Below are positions 10,930 through 20,566 of a stretch of DNA of 64,000 nucleotides, in pieces (position 1 is the stretch's first letter; each line of letters starts with the position of its first letter). Source of the DNA: Cheiracanthium punctorium (lineage: Eukaryota > Arthropoda > Arachnida > Araneae > Cheiracanthiidae); the NCBI GenBank assembly GCA_038373885.1, contig JAWZYV010019476.1, positions 1 to 64,000 of the forward strand, in the 5' to 3' direction. A program made the translations under genes and the position numbers. The notes beneath the pieces were generated by a model. It was given only the letters and a program-made list of their open reading frames with translations, searched no databases and was not told where the DNA came from.

Positions 10930-11709
10930 GAAAAGAGTTTGAATGTCAGCACACTAGCCTTACAGGCAATAAGTAACTTAAAATCATTCATTCAAGAACA
11001 TAGAAGTGACGTCAATTATAAAAATATTCTTGAGAAAGCCAAAGAACTTAGTGAAGAAGTGGATGGTGAGCCCCATTTTAAAACTGTTGGAGAATTCCGA
11101 CTAAGGAAAAAGAAATGTCACTTCGATTACGAACATGCTGACGAATCCCCTCAATCTCCAGAAGAGAAATTTAGGACAAATGTCTTTTTGAGAAATTTGG
11201 ATACAGCTTGGGCATCATTAAATGAAAGATTTGACGCAATGAAAAACCACTGCGATAATTTTAATTTCTTGTGTAATTTATCGGAAATCGATAATGACGA
11301 TTTGAAAATAAACTGCAGTAATTTAGAAAAATTGTTGCAATATGATGATAGTAAAGATTTTAACGCAGAAGAACTTTTTGACGAAATAGTAGCTTCCAAA
11401 GACATTTTTACAGCCAGTATGAATGACCCAGTCGATATTCTGAACTTAATTGTGTCAAATAAATTGTGCTTCCTGAATATAATATTGAGAATACTACTCA
11501 GCATTCCTGTTAGTGTTGCTAGTAGCGAAAGATCATTCTCAAAATTAAAATTGATCAAGACGAATTTACGGTCAAGTATATCTCAGGAAAGACTCATAAA
11601 TCTAGCTTTGATTGCTATTGAAAATGAAATCTGTCAAGAGATAGATACAAAAGAAATTATAGAAAAGTTTGTAGATATGAAATGCAGAAAAATTAATTTT
11701 TCCCGATAA
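10930..11709 (+). pseudogene. hAT transposase, C-terminal fragment with dimerisation domain
   Basis: Continuation of the gene broken at 7470. It reads LNVSTLALQAISNLKSFI and ends with a clear hAT C-terminal dimerisation block: LLSIPVSVASSERSFSKLK, LRSSISQERLINLALIAIE. The frame is open for 256 codons. The first codon counted as a start at 10939 is TTG and lies inside the domain, so it is not a real start. The N-terminal zinc finger and first catalytic part are absent from the window. Confidence 0.85.
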
Positions 11710-12070
11710 ATAAATTTATTATTACTTTTTTTTTTCAACAAATGCTTTCTTCAAAACTTATTTCTCCTGTAAAAAAAAAAAAAAAAAAAAAAATTGGAGG
11801 GGAGGAGGGCGATTTTAGCTTTTTTTTTGCAGGCTGGTGCCGGATAACCTTGCGCCGGCGCTGTCAGTTCATTAAGGTCCGACACTTTAAAATTTTATGG
11901 CAGGCAAGATCGTTGTAAAAATAAATTTTGGAAAATGCCTTAAAGGTGAAATTTCTCATTAAAAGGCGTGATTAATATTTTTTTGCTTCCAAAATTTAAA
12001 TTCTGGGGGACCAGACCCCTCCCCTCCCCTCCTACCCCCTCTCCTGTTCACACCTTGGCTACGTATCTGA
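11710..12070. repeat. A-tract and fragment of a TACGTAGCC-type MITE
   Basis: A 23-base A run near 11771 is followed by GC-rich then AT-rich sequence ending in C-rich DNA and CTTGGCTACGTATCTG. The terminal layout matches the hAT-like MITEs at 12852, 13751 and 46984. The left end was not found. Confidence 0.4.
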
Positions 12071-12439
12071 TGGTGGGGACAGATTATCACAATTTTAGCT
12101 TTATCAAATTCTAAGTATTTGCAGAATCTTAGCTATTTTGAGAAATAATGATAATGATTATCTGGGAGGGGGGATAGAACTTTTAGCCTACCCTACCATA
12201 ATTTTAGAGTGGACCCGGGCTAAGAATAAGAAACTTTCTGATATGTTCAATACGAAATGCACTCACAGGAAAACAATGAGTCAGTTTTTATTATTCCAGC
12301 CAAACTACTCAATTTCAATGAAAGTAAAAAATTTAATAATAAAGAAAATGATAGTCTGAAACAAACAAATCGAAAAAAAAAATTTTATCAACGTTAAATT
12401 ATAATAAAAGCAATAAAACAAGTCCATACAAAACGCGCC

Positions 12440-12735
12440 TTTGCTTTCATCCATCTCCTACTGGCTGAAAAAGAACATGTTCCGACTGCCCCTCTCCCAT
12501 TGGCTGAAAAAGAACCGGTTCTTTGATCACGACTGGAGAGCTGGAACACCTAGTTCAGCGTTCTTTCGTGGAACGGAGAGCAAGGTGTTTTTTCGAGGAA
12601 CGGAGAGAGCTGGTGTTCTTTTCGGAACGGAGTAAAAGGCGTTCTTTTCGAAGTGTTCTTTGGGGAACGGGGTGAAAGGTGTTCTTTTATTGATCTGTTC
12701 TTTTGCTTTAATTCCGTTCTGAGCTGAATACAGGG
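12440..12735. repeat. Degenerate GTTCTTTT / GGAACGG repeat block
   Basis: GTTCTTT and its complement-like partner GGAACGG recur every 20-35 bases (for example 12518, 12568, 12596, 12615, 12642 and 12662). A similar block occurs at 17510-17610, ending CCCCATCTCTAG. Such motifs are common in hAT subterminal regions. The block may be one end of a decayed hAT element, but no matching TIR was found. Confidence 0.45.
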
Positions 12736-12851
12736 TCTAAGTTGTAGACTTGGAGTCAGAAGCAAGGCCGTACTTAGAAATGGGGGGGTCCTATGGGTTT
12801 GGACGCCTCTCCCTCTAAGTTATTACATTATATGTATATGGTGTATTTATA

Positions 12852-13719
12852 CAGGGACGTAGCCAGAAAAAAAAAATTGCGGGGGGAGGGGGGGATGGTG
12901 AGGGGTATGAATTGCAGTGATGTATAAATGAACGAAATGTTTTCGCAATAGTTAAAAAAAATTTTAAATCTTGCTACATAAGTTGAAAATTGGATGTGTT
13001 GGATATATCCTGAAATTTTTGTCTGGGTATGGCCCAGGTCTGAAGCCATTTAAGCTGGATTTTCGGAGCCATGTAATTTTATATGCCAAAGTCGTATTCA
13101 TTTTCTTAAATCGGAGTCGGAGCAATATACATATTTATACAAGCGTATTATTTTTCATCTGAGCCTGATACTTACAGCTTTTTAAACGGAATGTCTTTAA
13201 TTTTTAAGCTGGAGCATGTACTTTCGAAGCTGAAACTGTGCATTTTTTTTTCTTTTTTAAGCTCTAAGAGCGTATTGACTATTTTGTGGGCTCCCCCATT
13301 GGAAATGGGCAGGTCCACGCCGTATATTTTTAGCCTGAAAGCAAAGGCAACACAAGGATTTTTTTTTTTTTTTAACTTGAGATGGACTTATTTAATATTT
13401 TGAATTAGAGCTAAAAATGTTTGTCGTTGGAGCCAAAGCCATATCTTTTAAGCTGGAGCCCGATACATATATTTTTATTTGTAGTTGCAGCCAAAGAAGG
13501 ATTATTTTTTTTATTTTTTTTTAACCCGATCCAGATCCTTAACCTCTTGGAGCTAGACCTGGAACAATATATATTTTTAAGAGGCGGAGCGAACGGGAAA
13601 AAGGCTGAATTTTTCAGCAAACGACTTCATCAAACAATCATTATTATTTTGTTAACAACATTTTAAATTGGAGAGGGGGGGGGGGCAGATTTCCTGATTC
13701 ACCTCCTTGGGTACGGTCT
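12852..13719. mobile_element. Longer hAT-like MITE of the CAGGGACGTAGCC group
   Basis: It starts CAGGGACGTAGCCAG and ends near GGGTACGGTCTTA. The last 80 bases are homologous to the last 80 bases of the element at 13751-13914 (shared ATTATTTTGTTAACA, then a G run). Target duplication not clear. The interior is a decayed repeat (13010-13600). Confidence 0.5.
13010..13600. repeat. Decayed minisatellite with AAGCTGGAGCC core
   Basis: TTTTAAGCTGGAGCC-like cores recur about every 35-60 bases, often followed by ATACATATATTTT (13040, 13110, 13195, 13255, 13450, 13545, 13580). Units are strongly diverged. This explains the many short frames in the region, none of which looks coding. Confidence 0.5.
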
Positions 13720-13750
13720 TACATGAGTGCTTAGATAGGGGACAAGGGGT

Positions 13751-13914
13751 CAGGGCCGTATCCAGAAAAAAATTTATCCAGACAAAAATTTCGGAGGGGG
13801 ACCAAACGAAAGAAAAAGACTGAATTTTTCACAAAGACTTACACTTTATTATTTTGTTAACAAAATTTTAAATTTTGGGGGGAGGGGGAACCAGACCCCC
13901 TGGGTACGGCCTTG
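13751..13914. mobile_element. Short hAT-like MITE
   Basis: Ends CAGGGCCGTATCCAG and CTGGGTACGGCCTTG form the TIR. The 8-base flanks CAAGGGGT and AAGGGGGT agree at 7 of 8 positions, fitting an 8-bp target duplication. 164 bp, no frame. Confidence 0.65.
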
Positions 13915-14849
13915 AAGGGGGTGCTCTTTCTCCAGCGTTCGTTGCGAACACTCTTATAGTATTTTGAGTTTTTTTATCATTATTATTTTTGTATTAAAAT
14001 GTTTGAAAGTCCGAAAAAAACTTCTACAACCCCCCCCTCCCATTCCTCCAAGAGTTACGACAGTAGGGTCAAAGCTTTCCCAAATGTATTCCAAGGAAAA
14101 TGGTATCTTCCGGTTTGAAGGCCTTGCGTTACTTTCGCTTTATCATGAAATTTATGGTGTGGACTGGGAATAAGGCTAGGAAAGGAGGGGGTGGAGGATT
14201 TCATCGCAGATTACCAGCTTCAGCGGTCTGCTCCTCTTGTGCGTCCGCTCTTTTACTGCAGTAGTGCTGAAGAAGAAAAAACTAAAACAAAAGGGTATGC
14301 AGTAGGGTGGTGCGAAAAACAATTTTTTTTTTGAAATTCGAAACGTCACCATGTGCAATAGTTGTGATTTTGATAGTAAAATTAAACCCTGAAATTTAGA
14401 TGAAATTGTTTAATATCTTAGGCCTCCTCAAGATCCACGAATTTTGGAAATTATAGGAAAAAATGCTTTAAAATCAATTGCTCTTTTCATTAAAGGAAAA
14501 AAAAAGTGAAATGTCACCAGGTTATTTAATTGCACATTTGAGTATATAAACATTTGTAAAAATCTAGCTATGTAAAATTAATTCTTAGGCCTCCCCAAAT
14601 CCCTTAAAGTTTTCCAAAAACAGCCCGATAAATTGGATAAACAAACCCGTCTACATCCACTTCATTACCAACATGAGCTTGATATTAACAAATCTCACCC
14701 TCTCACATACTTTTTGTAAACATCGACCTGATTTTCAGCTTGAATTATTCTTTATATTATTACTCCTCCCCCACTCCCCATTCTATCCCATCTCCCATGA
14801 CAACCGAACTTTAGCGCTGCTGAGGCTTCATGATGTAAGTGAACATATA

Positions 14850-16485
14850 CAAGAACAGACTAAAGATAACAGTACACCTGTTATTGATCAGTATAAAATT
14901 CGGCGAGAAAGAATATAAAGACACGTCAGGCAATTCAAGATGAGGTAAATACGTCTGGTCACAAGGGCGGATTAAAGGGGGACGGTAGGAGGGCCATCGC
15001 CCCCCCCCCCAACCCACGAGAAAAAAGATACTAATGTAAAAGATCCTATTTTACTTCCATAAAATGGATGTATATGTCTATCTTCTAACTAACTGCCCCC
15101 ACCAACAAACAATCCGCCGCCCCCCCTCGACAAACTTGCATTAATCCGCCACTCTCTGGTCACAAGATCATAGCTTTCTTTTTTGACGGAAGAAAGGATG
15201 AAAATCTTACTATTATGGAAATGGATGATAGCAAGTGGCATAAGAGAAAAGTATGGGAGGAGCATATTACACTAGTTGAAGAACCCGGTTCTGTTTATTT
15301 GGGACATTTTGCACCGAAGAGCAAGAGTTCAAAGGACATTTCCGATGGTATCTTCAGCTTATTAAATGAGAAAGCTTTTGATTTATCAGAATTAACCTTA
15401 ATGGAAGTGATGGGGAAGTGACTAATACCGGTGTAAATGCAGGTGTAATTAGGTGCCTTGAAGAAAAGCTCAATTCTCCCGTGCATTGGAGAAATACGTC
15501 AATTTCATTTTAACAAACTGCCTTTATGCCACCTTACAGAGGCAGTCGACGGGAAAACATCAAGACCAAGCGCATTCAGTGGATTGATTGTAAGTCCCTG
15601 AAGACGTGCACTAACATTCCTATCATTAAGTTTCAGGAAATTGAATTTTCGTTTGATTCCGATATTGACTTTGGAGATCTTAGCACTGATCAACGTTATT
15701 TGTGGGAAATTTGTAAGGCTATTTTCTCTGGTTATTGCCCACAATATCTAAGAAATAGAGACCCTAGAAAACTTTCCCATTCTCGCTGGCTGTCGTTCGC
15801 AAATCGCATTTTGCGTTCGTATTTTGGAACATCTTATCCAACACCACAACTTATTGTATTAGCCACATTCGTAATGAAAGTATACGCGCCAAGATGGTTC
15901 AGAATCAAATGTAACAGTGCCTTTCAGGATGCCCCAAAGGATTTGCAATATTTTATATCTCGATTTCAGTATCTCCCAAATAATTTAAAGTGTATAATAA
16001 AAACGTTGTTCAAAACAAGGCATATTTTGCTCATATAGAAAATGTACTCGCAGCAATGTTATTCGACAACAGAATATCTCTCCATCAGCTTGCCATTCAG
16101 CTTATCATAAAGGCCAGAAAATCTTCGGAACAAATAACGAGCATTGAAAGGTTTCAGATTCCAAAGATGAATTTCGAAAGCAATGAGTACTTTGACCTTA
16201 TCCATTGGCAAGAATGTGTTGTGGCTGAGCCTCCCATCACAAAGAAATGGACAAATAGTGTGTTACAGGAATTAATGTAGTCGCATAAACATCCAAGTTC
16301 TTGTGATAAATTTCTAAAAATACCCTGTCATTCCCAAGCAGTTGAGAGGATGATTAGGATGTGACAGAATCTGCTCTTCATGTGCGTGGCCTCCATGCAT
16401 GCAACAGATAGAATCAACCGAGCAAAAACATTCGATAGGAAGCTAATGCCATGTTTTGAATAAAAGTTCGATTTCCGAGTGAAAT
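14850..16485 (+). pseudogene. Decayed transposon protein of an uncharacterised arthropod/cnidarian family
   Basis: The frame must be followed through several shifts: VIDQYKIRRERI (14878), then after a MITE insertion HKIIAFFFDGRKDENLTIM, EEHITLVEEPGSVYLGHFAP, a shift near 15412 to GEVTNTGVNAGVIRCLEEK, a shift near 15490 to FHFNKLPLCHLTEAVDGKT, a shift near 15590 to LSTDQRYLWEICKAIFSGY and KLSHSRWLSFANRILRSYF, a shift near 16000 to NKAYFAHIENVLAAMLFDN, and HWQECVVAEPPITKKW. The same blocks in this order occur in uncharacterised transposon-borne proteins in arthropods and cnidarians, some named cc8K15.2-like; this is from memory and unverified. A final CHSQAVERMIRM block is followed by stops. 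Conserved acidic residues (DGRKD, VDGKT) could belong to a DDE nuclease; this is inference. Confidence 0.7.
14962..15154. mobile_element. MITE with perfect 8-bp duplication TCTGGTCA, inserted in the transposon gene
   Basis: TCTGGTCA at 14954-14961 is repeated at 15155-15162. The TIR reads GGGCGGATTAA / TTAATCCGCC. The interior has a C run and a C-rich stretch near the other end. Removing the element and one copy of the duplication rejoins the host transposon's reading frame (...NTSGHKIIAFFF), so it arrived after that gene was formed. Confidence 0.88.
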
Positions 16486-16867
16486 AACCTACTCCTTACA
16501 TAAGAAGGTAAGACTAGTATCTTCTCTATTTATATATCTTTGCGTACCATTTTCAGTGAAAAACGCTCAACTTCAAGGAATTTGGGGAGATCGGCTAGCT
16601 TTTTTACAAACGTTTATATACTCAAAAGTGCACTTAAATAACCTGGTGACATTTCATATTTTTTTTTCCTTTAATGAAAAGAGCAATTGATTTTAAAGCA
16701 TTTTTTCCTACAATTTCCAAAATTCGTGGATCTTGAGGAGACCTAAGATATTAAACAATTTCATCCAAATTTCAGGGTTTAATTTTACTATCAAAATCGC
16801 AACTATTGCACATGGTGATGTTTCGAATTTAAAAAAAAATTGTTTTTCGCACCACCTTAGTATGCAG

Positions 16868-17499
16868 TCACGTGACATATTGTATCAGACCGTTCAAGGA
16901 TTAGTTGAAACAGATCATTCCTTTGCGCTGTTACTGGTACAACTCTTAGTTATGCTTATGTTTGGATAGTTTTTCCTCATGGATAGAAATAAAATCTTTT
17001 GTTTGGACGGATTTTAAAGTTATTGATTCCGCTGCTTCCAAAGCTTTGTGCAATATAGTTTAATCAAAATAAACAGTTATGAATATTATGTCATTTTAGG
17101 AGCTGTCAGACTCAAATATTGTTTACTCATGTAAGCAATATTGTATCATTCAGGTAAGTAATCGAAAATTAGGCCTGGCCTAAATAATTCTCTCTAGAAT
17201 TGAAGTTTTTCCATTTCTTTTTACATACATGCTATGAATAAGGATAACAAAAGTTAATAAAAAGCACAGAAAAATTTTTGATTTTAGAAATATGTGCATA
17301 TTTAACACTATATTATAGAACTTTAATATAATTAAAATATCTTGACCCAAAATTACTGTTAATATACTTGATTAAAAAAAGCCAGTGTGTTGGTTGCAAA
17401 GTTTTTTTTTAAACATTTTCAATTGTATTAAAGCATAATACATGTTAAAAAGGACGTATATTTTCATTTTTAAATTGAATAAAATAGTCATAATAAAGC
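16868..17499. other. AT-rich interval, nothing recognised
   Basis: No convincing coding or repeat structure. Confidence 0.4.
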
Positions 17500-17504
17500 T
17501 ACGA

Positions 17505-17613
17505 TAAATCAAAGAACCTGTTCTCAAAAGAACAGGAAAAAGAACTGTTCTTTAAAAAAGTACGGGAATAGTGAACAACTGTTCTTTGAAAATAACGCTT
17601 TTCCCCATCTCTA
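17505..17613. repeat. hAT-like terminal block with AAGAAC/GTTCTT repeats
   Basis: Several AAGAACNGTTCTT-type inverted words in 100 bases, ending CCCCATCTCTAG, which in reverse (CTAGAGATGGGG) is like a hAT end. Its partner may be the block at 12440-12735, but the pairing is unproven. Confidence 0.4.
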
Positions 17614-17624
17614 GTGTATTTAGG

Positions 17625-17990
17625 ATGTATCGAAAAAACCTTTTTTTTTCCGAAATTCACTTACCCTTAGTCTTTTGTCCAAATTGGCTCAATAAAAAGT
17701 GTGCTAAATTTCAACTCGATTAGTTGAAATCTTCAGGTGCCGCACTGAACCTAAATTTTGAAAAAAAAGGAGAAAAAATGCAAATTGTTGAAAATGTATA
17801 TTTAAAAAATGTATAATTTTTTTGAAAATTTATTGTCCCTAGCACCCAAGTTTACTTTGATTGACTCAATAATAAGTGTGTAAATTTTCAGCTCGATCGA
17901 TTAATATGTTCAGTTGCTGCAATAAGCCTAAAGTTTGAAAACAAGTAAAAAAACTAATGAATTTCTCTGACACTTTTTAGAGGCATTTCA
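17625..17990. repeat. Solitary arm related to the TAGGGTGG long-TIR family
   Basis: TAGGATGTATCGAAAAAACC resembles the TAGGGTGGATCGAAAAAA end at 35025. It is followed by two imperfect tandem units of about 190 bp sharing CTCAATAA.AAGTGTG, TTTCA.CTCGAT and CTAAA.TTTGAAA. The element at 35025 also has tandem units inside its arms. No partner arm was found. Confidence 0.45.
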
Positions 17991-18665
17991 ATCCTTTAAT
18001 ATTAATATTTTGGGTGTAAATCAAGTGTCGATAACGTAAGTAACGTAAAAAATGTGTTTGCAATACCCATTAATAAATAGCGCTGTAATCGCAAGATTAG
18101 GATCTGACTCCTTGTGACTACTTTCTGATGGGCACACTTAAAAGACTATGTCTACCGAAAACATCCAAAAGAATGACTATACTGGTAAATAATGATTGTC
18201 GATCGGTTTTGTCTTGCTTCTTTTTTCAGGATCTTTTCTTTTCTTAGGGAGAGTCTGTTTTAATTCTTTCCCAGCGGGAAAAAAAACGGGGGGGGGGGAT
18301 TTTAATGATCAGTAATCGCTGTTTTTATCACTGTGTTTCCTTTTTCTTTAAACCGTTCTTTAATTTTGAAAGTACAGTGAAACTTTTATGAGCGACTATC
18401 TTTATTAAGCGATCCCCTTCTCCAACGACCCATTTTTTAAGGCACCAATTTTTTACCCAATCTCCTTAATGTTAAAAGATCCTCTAGGAGAGACCACACA
18501 ACCCTCTATAAGCAACTGGATCCGGTTCCCTGTCCGAAAATTTTATAGCATTTTTCCGGAAGTAAACAAAAGACACTTTCCAAAGTAATCGCTGTAATGT
18601 AAACCGATAGCACGTGAAAGTGCACGTAGACATCATGTATAAATCTTGCAGATTAGAGAAGAGAT

Positions 18666-18811
18666 ATGCCTCAGAAACGAGATATTTTGCCTTACCGATG
18701 GAGCAGAGTATTGATGGGATCGAGTCACACGAAAAAAGAAATTCGAAAAGAAAGTTGTCGGATACCTTTGGTTGTGGGAAAACCCAGAAAGCAAATTTTA
18801 AAGCAAATATA
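18666..18811 (+). pseudogene. Tigger transposase N-terminal remnant
   Basis: MPQKRDIL in one frame and KRNSKRKLSDTFGCGKTQ in another (frame-shifted between them) match the CENP-B-type helix-turn-helix at the start of Tigger/pogo transposases, where a GxGKTQ block is typical. The Tc1 insertion at 18812 cuts the frame. After it 20223-20334 carries on as CSFVRCKKQSRNRSTLGDRK and a stop. Confidence 0.55.
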
Positions 18812-20220
18812 CACTGCTGGCCATCGTAAATGCAACACCCTGAAGGAAGCATGCAAATAATATGAAATTTACAACATGCATTAGCTGAGGTGAGATATGC
18901 AAATGATTAGAATTTCAGCGCAGACGCACATCAAGCGCGCCTGTGGCGCCACCTCAAAGCGCTATTTAAGGCTTGGAGATTTCGACGGTTTCAAGTACAG
19001 CAATTGTGTTTTTCTTGCTTTTTTTTCAAAAAAACGATAAATTATGCCTCGTAGGAAACAACGATCATCTTTTGATCAAGTATCCGAGTTTGACAGAGGA
19101 AGGATAGTGGCATACCGAGATTGTGGGTTATCTTTCAGGGAAATCGGTCGTCGTATTGGACGAAACCAAACAACTGTGATGCGGATATGTGATCGTTGGG
19201 TGCAGGAGGGTACGACGGACAGACGTGATCGACCGCATCGACCTCAGTGCACCACGTCACGTGATGACAGGCAGATTGTACGCATGGCAGTGACGGACCG
19301 CTCAGTCACATCACGAACCATATCACAGCAGATTCAGTCTGTAACGCATCATCCAGTGTCTGCGCGTACCATTCGACGTCGTTTACAGCAGAATGGTCTG
19401 TCCGCAAGACGTCCGTTGCTTTGTCTACCTCTGACGCGGAACCACAGACGTCTCCGCCGCCAATGGTGCGATGAAAGAAGGATGTGGACGACAGAATGGA
19501 ATGAAATTCTCTTTACTGACGAGTCACGCTTCTGTATGCAACACCACGACGGTCGGATTCGAGTCTGGAGACACCGTGGAGAGAGGATGCTGAACAGCTG
19601 CATTATGCACCGTCACACTGGTCCTGCACCGGGTATTATGGTATGGGGCGGTATCGGATATCTCTCTCGCACTCCTCTAGTACGCATTGCCGGTACTTTA
19701 ACCAGCCAGCGCTACATCTCCGAGGTGTTGGAGCCAGTTGTCCTTTCTTACCTTCAGGGCTTGCCAACAGCCATATTTCAGCAGGATAATGCACGGCCAC
19801 ACGTGGCACGCATTGTCCAAGGGTTCTTCGTCAATCACCAGATTGAATTGCTTCCCTGGCCGGCGCGCTCTCCGGATCTTTCGCCGATAGAAAACATGTG
19901 GTCCATGGTTGCTCAACGACTGACCCAGAGTTCATCCCCAGCTGTCACACCAGATCAACTTTGGCAACGTGTGGAAGCTGCTTGGTCTGCTGTACCCCAA
20001 GAACACATTCAAAGTCTCTTTGAATCAATGCCGAGGCGTGTGGCAGCTGTGATCTCCAACAACGGCGGCTACTCTGGGTACTGATTTTGGCAGGAACCAC
20101 GCTTCATAGAATGCTGTAAATTTAATCATTTGTTACTTGGTCAACATGTTATCTACACAATAAATTTTGTTGTGATATCTCTTGTTTTTCTTGGTGTTGC
20201 AATTTGGGTGGCCAGCAGTG
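18812..20220 (+). mobile_element. Complete Tc1-like element, 1409 bp
   Basis: TIRs of about 28 bp: CACTGCTGGCCATCGTAAAT at the left and the reverse complement of CACTGCTGGCCACCCAAATT at the right, with TA duplicated outside (18810-18811, 20221-20222). It is markedly more GC-rich than its surroundings and encodes an intact transposase, so it is a young insertion. It may have arrived by horizontal transfer, as is common for this superfamily; that is inference. Confidence 0.93.
19044..20084 (+). CDS. Tc1-like transposase (DD34E), intact, 346 aa
   Basis: Cuts and rejoins DNA at the TIRs of Tc1 elements. Residues 1-110 hold the paired-like helix-turn-helix domains (FDQVSEFDRGRIVAYRDCGL, then a GRNQTTVMRICDRW block). 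The DDE domain follows: first Asp in LFTDESRF (about residue 157), second in IFQQDNARPH (about 250), and Glu in RSPDLSPIENMW. The spacing between the last two is 34 residues, the DD34E signature. Length and architecture are those of a full Tc1 transposase. The ATG at 19044 lies 232 bp inside the left end and no frame break is seen. It probably remains capable of transposition, but activity cannot be judged from sequence. Confidence 0.95.
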   Translation: MPRRKQRSSFDQVSEFDRGRIVAYRDCGLSFREIGRRIGRNQTTVMRICDRWVQEGTTDRRDRPHRPQCTTSRDDRQIVRMAVTDRSVTSRTISQQIQSVTHHPVSARTIRRRLQQNGLSARRPLLCLPLTRNHRRLRRQWCDERRMWTTEWNEILFTDESRFCMQHHDGRIRVWRHRGERMLNSCIMHRHTGPAPGIMVWGGIGYLSRTPLVRIAGTLTSQRYISEVLEPVVLSYLQGLPTAIFQQDNARPHVARIVQGFFVNHQIELLPWPARSPDLSPIENMWSMVAQRLTQSSSPAVTPDQLWQRVEAAWSAVPQEHIQSLFESMPRRVAAVISNNGGYSGY

Positions 20221-20566
20221 TATTTTATTATGGCAAATTCAGGATGCATAAAGAATATCAAGATAAATGCTCTTTTGTCAGATGTAAAAAACAAAGTAGA
20301 AACAGAAGTACTCTCGGAGACAGAAAACAAGAATGAAAAAATCCGAAATTTTTAACTATTTTATTAAAATTTAAAATTAAAAAATATGTTCGTATAATTA
20401 CTGATGTATTAGTATGCAGTTTCATAAATATCAAAACCAACAAAAATTTTTTAGCAATTTTTTTTCTTCTTGGCTATCAAATGTTTATACTTCATTGTGC
20501 AACCACCTCACTTAACGACCGATTTTTCGTGGAACGAAGGGTGGTCGCTCACGAGAAGTTTCACAG

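Larger units (their letters stand above)
14303..16859 (+). mobile_element. Long-TIR DNA transposon, 8-bp target duplication GTATGCAG
   Basis: TAGGGTGGTGCGAAAAAC at the left and the reverse complement of TAAGGTGGTGCGAAAAAC at the right. The inverted arms are similar for about 330 bp (14303-14635 and 16530-16859). GTATGCAG stands directly outside both ends (14295-14302, 16860-16867). The ends fit the YARNG start of hAT elements and the 8-bp duplication agrees. The interior holds a decayed protein gene. A deletion derivative of the same family is at 35025-36855. Confidence 0.9.
18375..20566 (+). mobile_element. Tigger/pogo-like element, non-autonomous remnant
   Basis: The left end CAGTGAAACTTTTATGAGCGAC and the right end, reverse complement CTGTGAAACTTCTCGTGAGCGAC, are flanked by TA. 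The interior keeps the beginning of a pogo-type transposase gene. A complete Tc1 element occupies 18812-20220. Confidence 0.8.

Noticed and set aside
10939..11709. Stand-alone 256-aa gene
   Set aside because: The first codon is an internal TTG and the protein is plainly the second half of the hAT transposase that begins before 7470.
12441..12635. 64-codon frame with FFRGTE repeats as a short repetitive protein
   Set aside because: The repeats follow from the GTTC/GGAACGG DNA motif block, which looks like transposon subterminal sequence.
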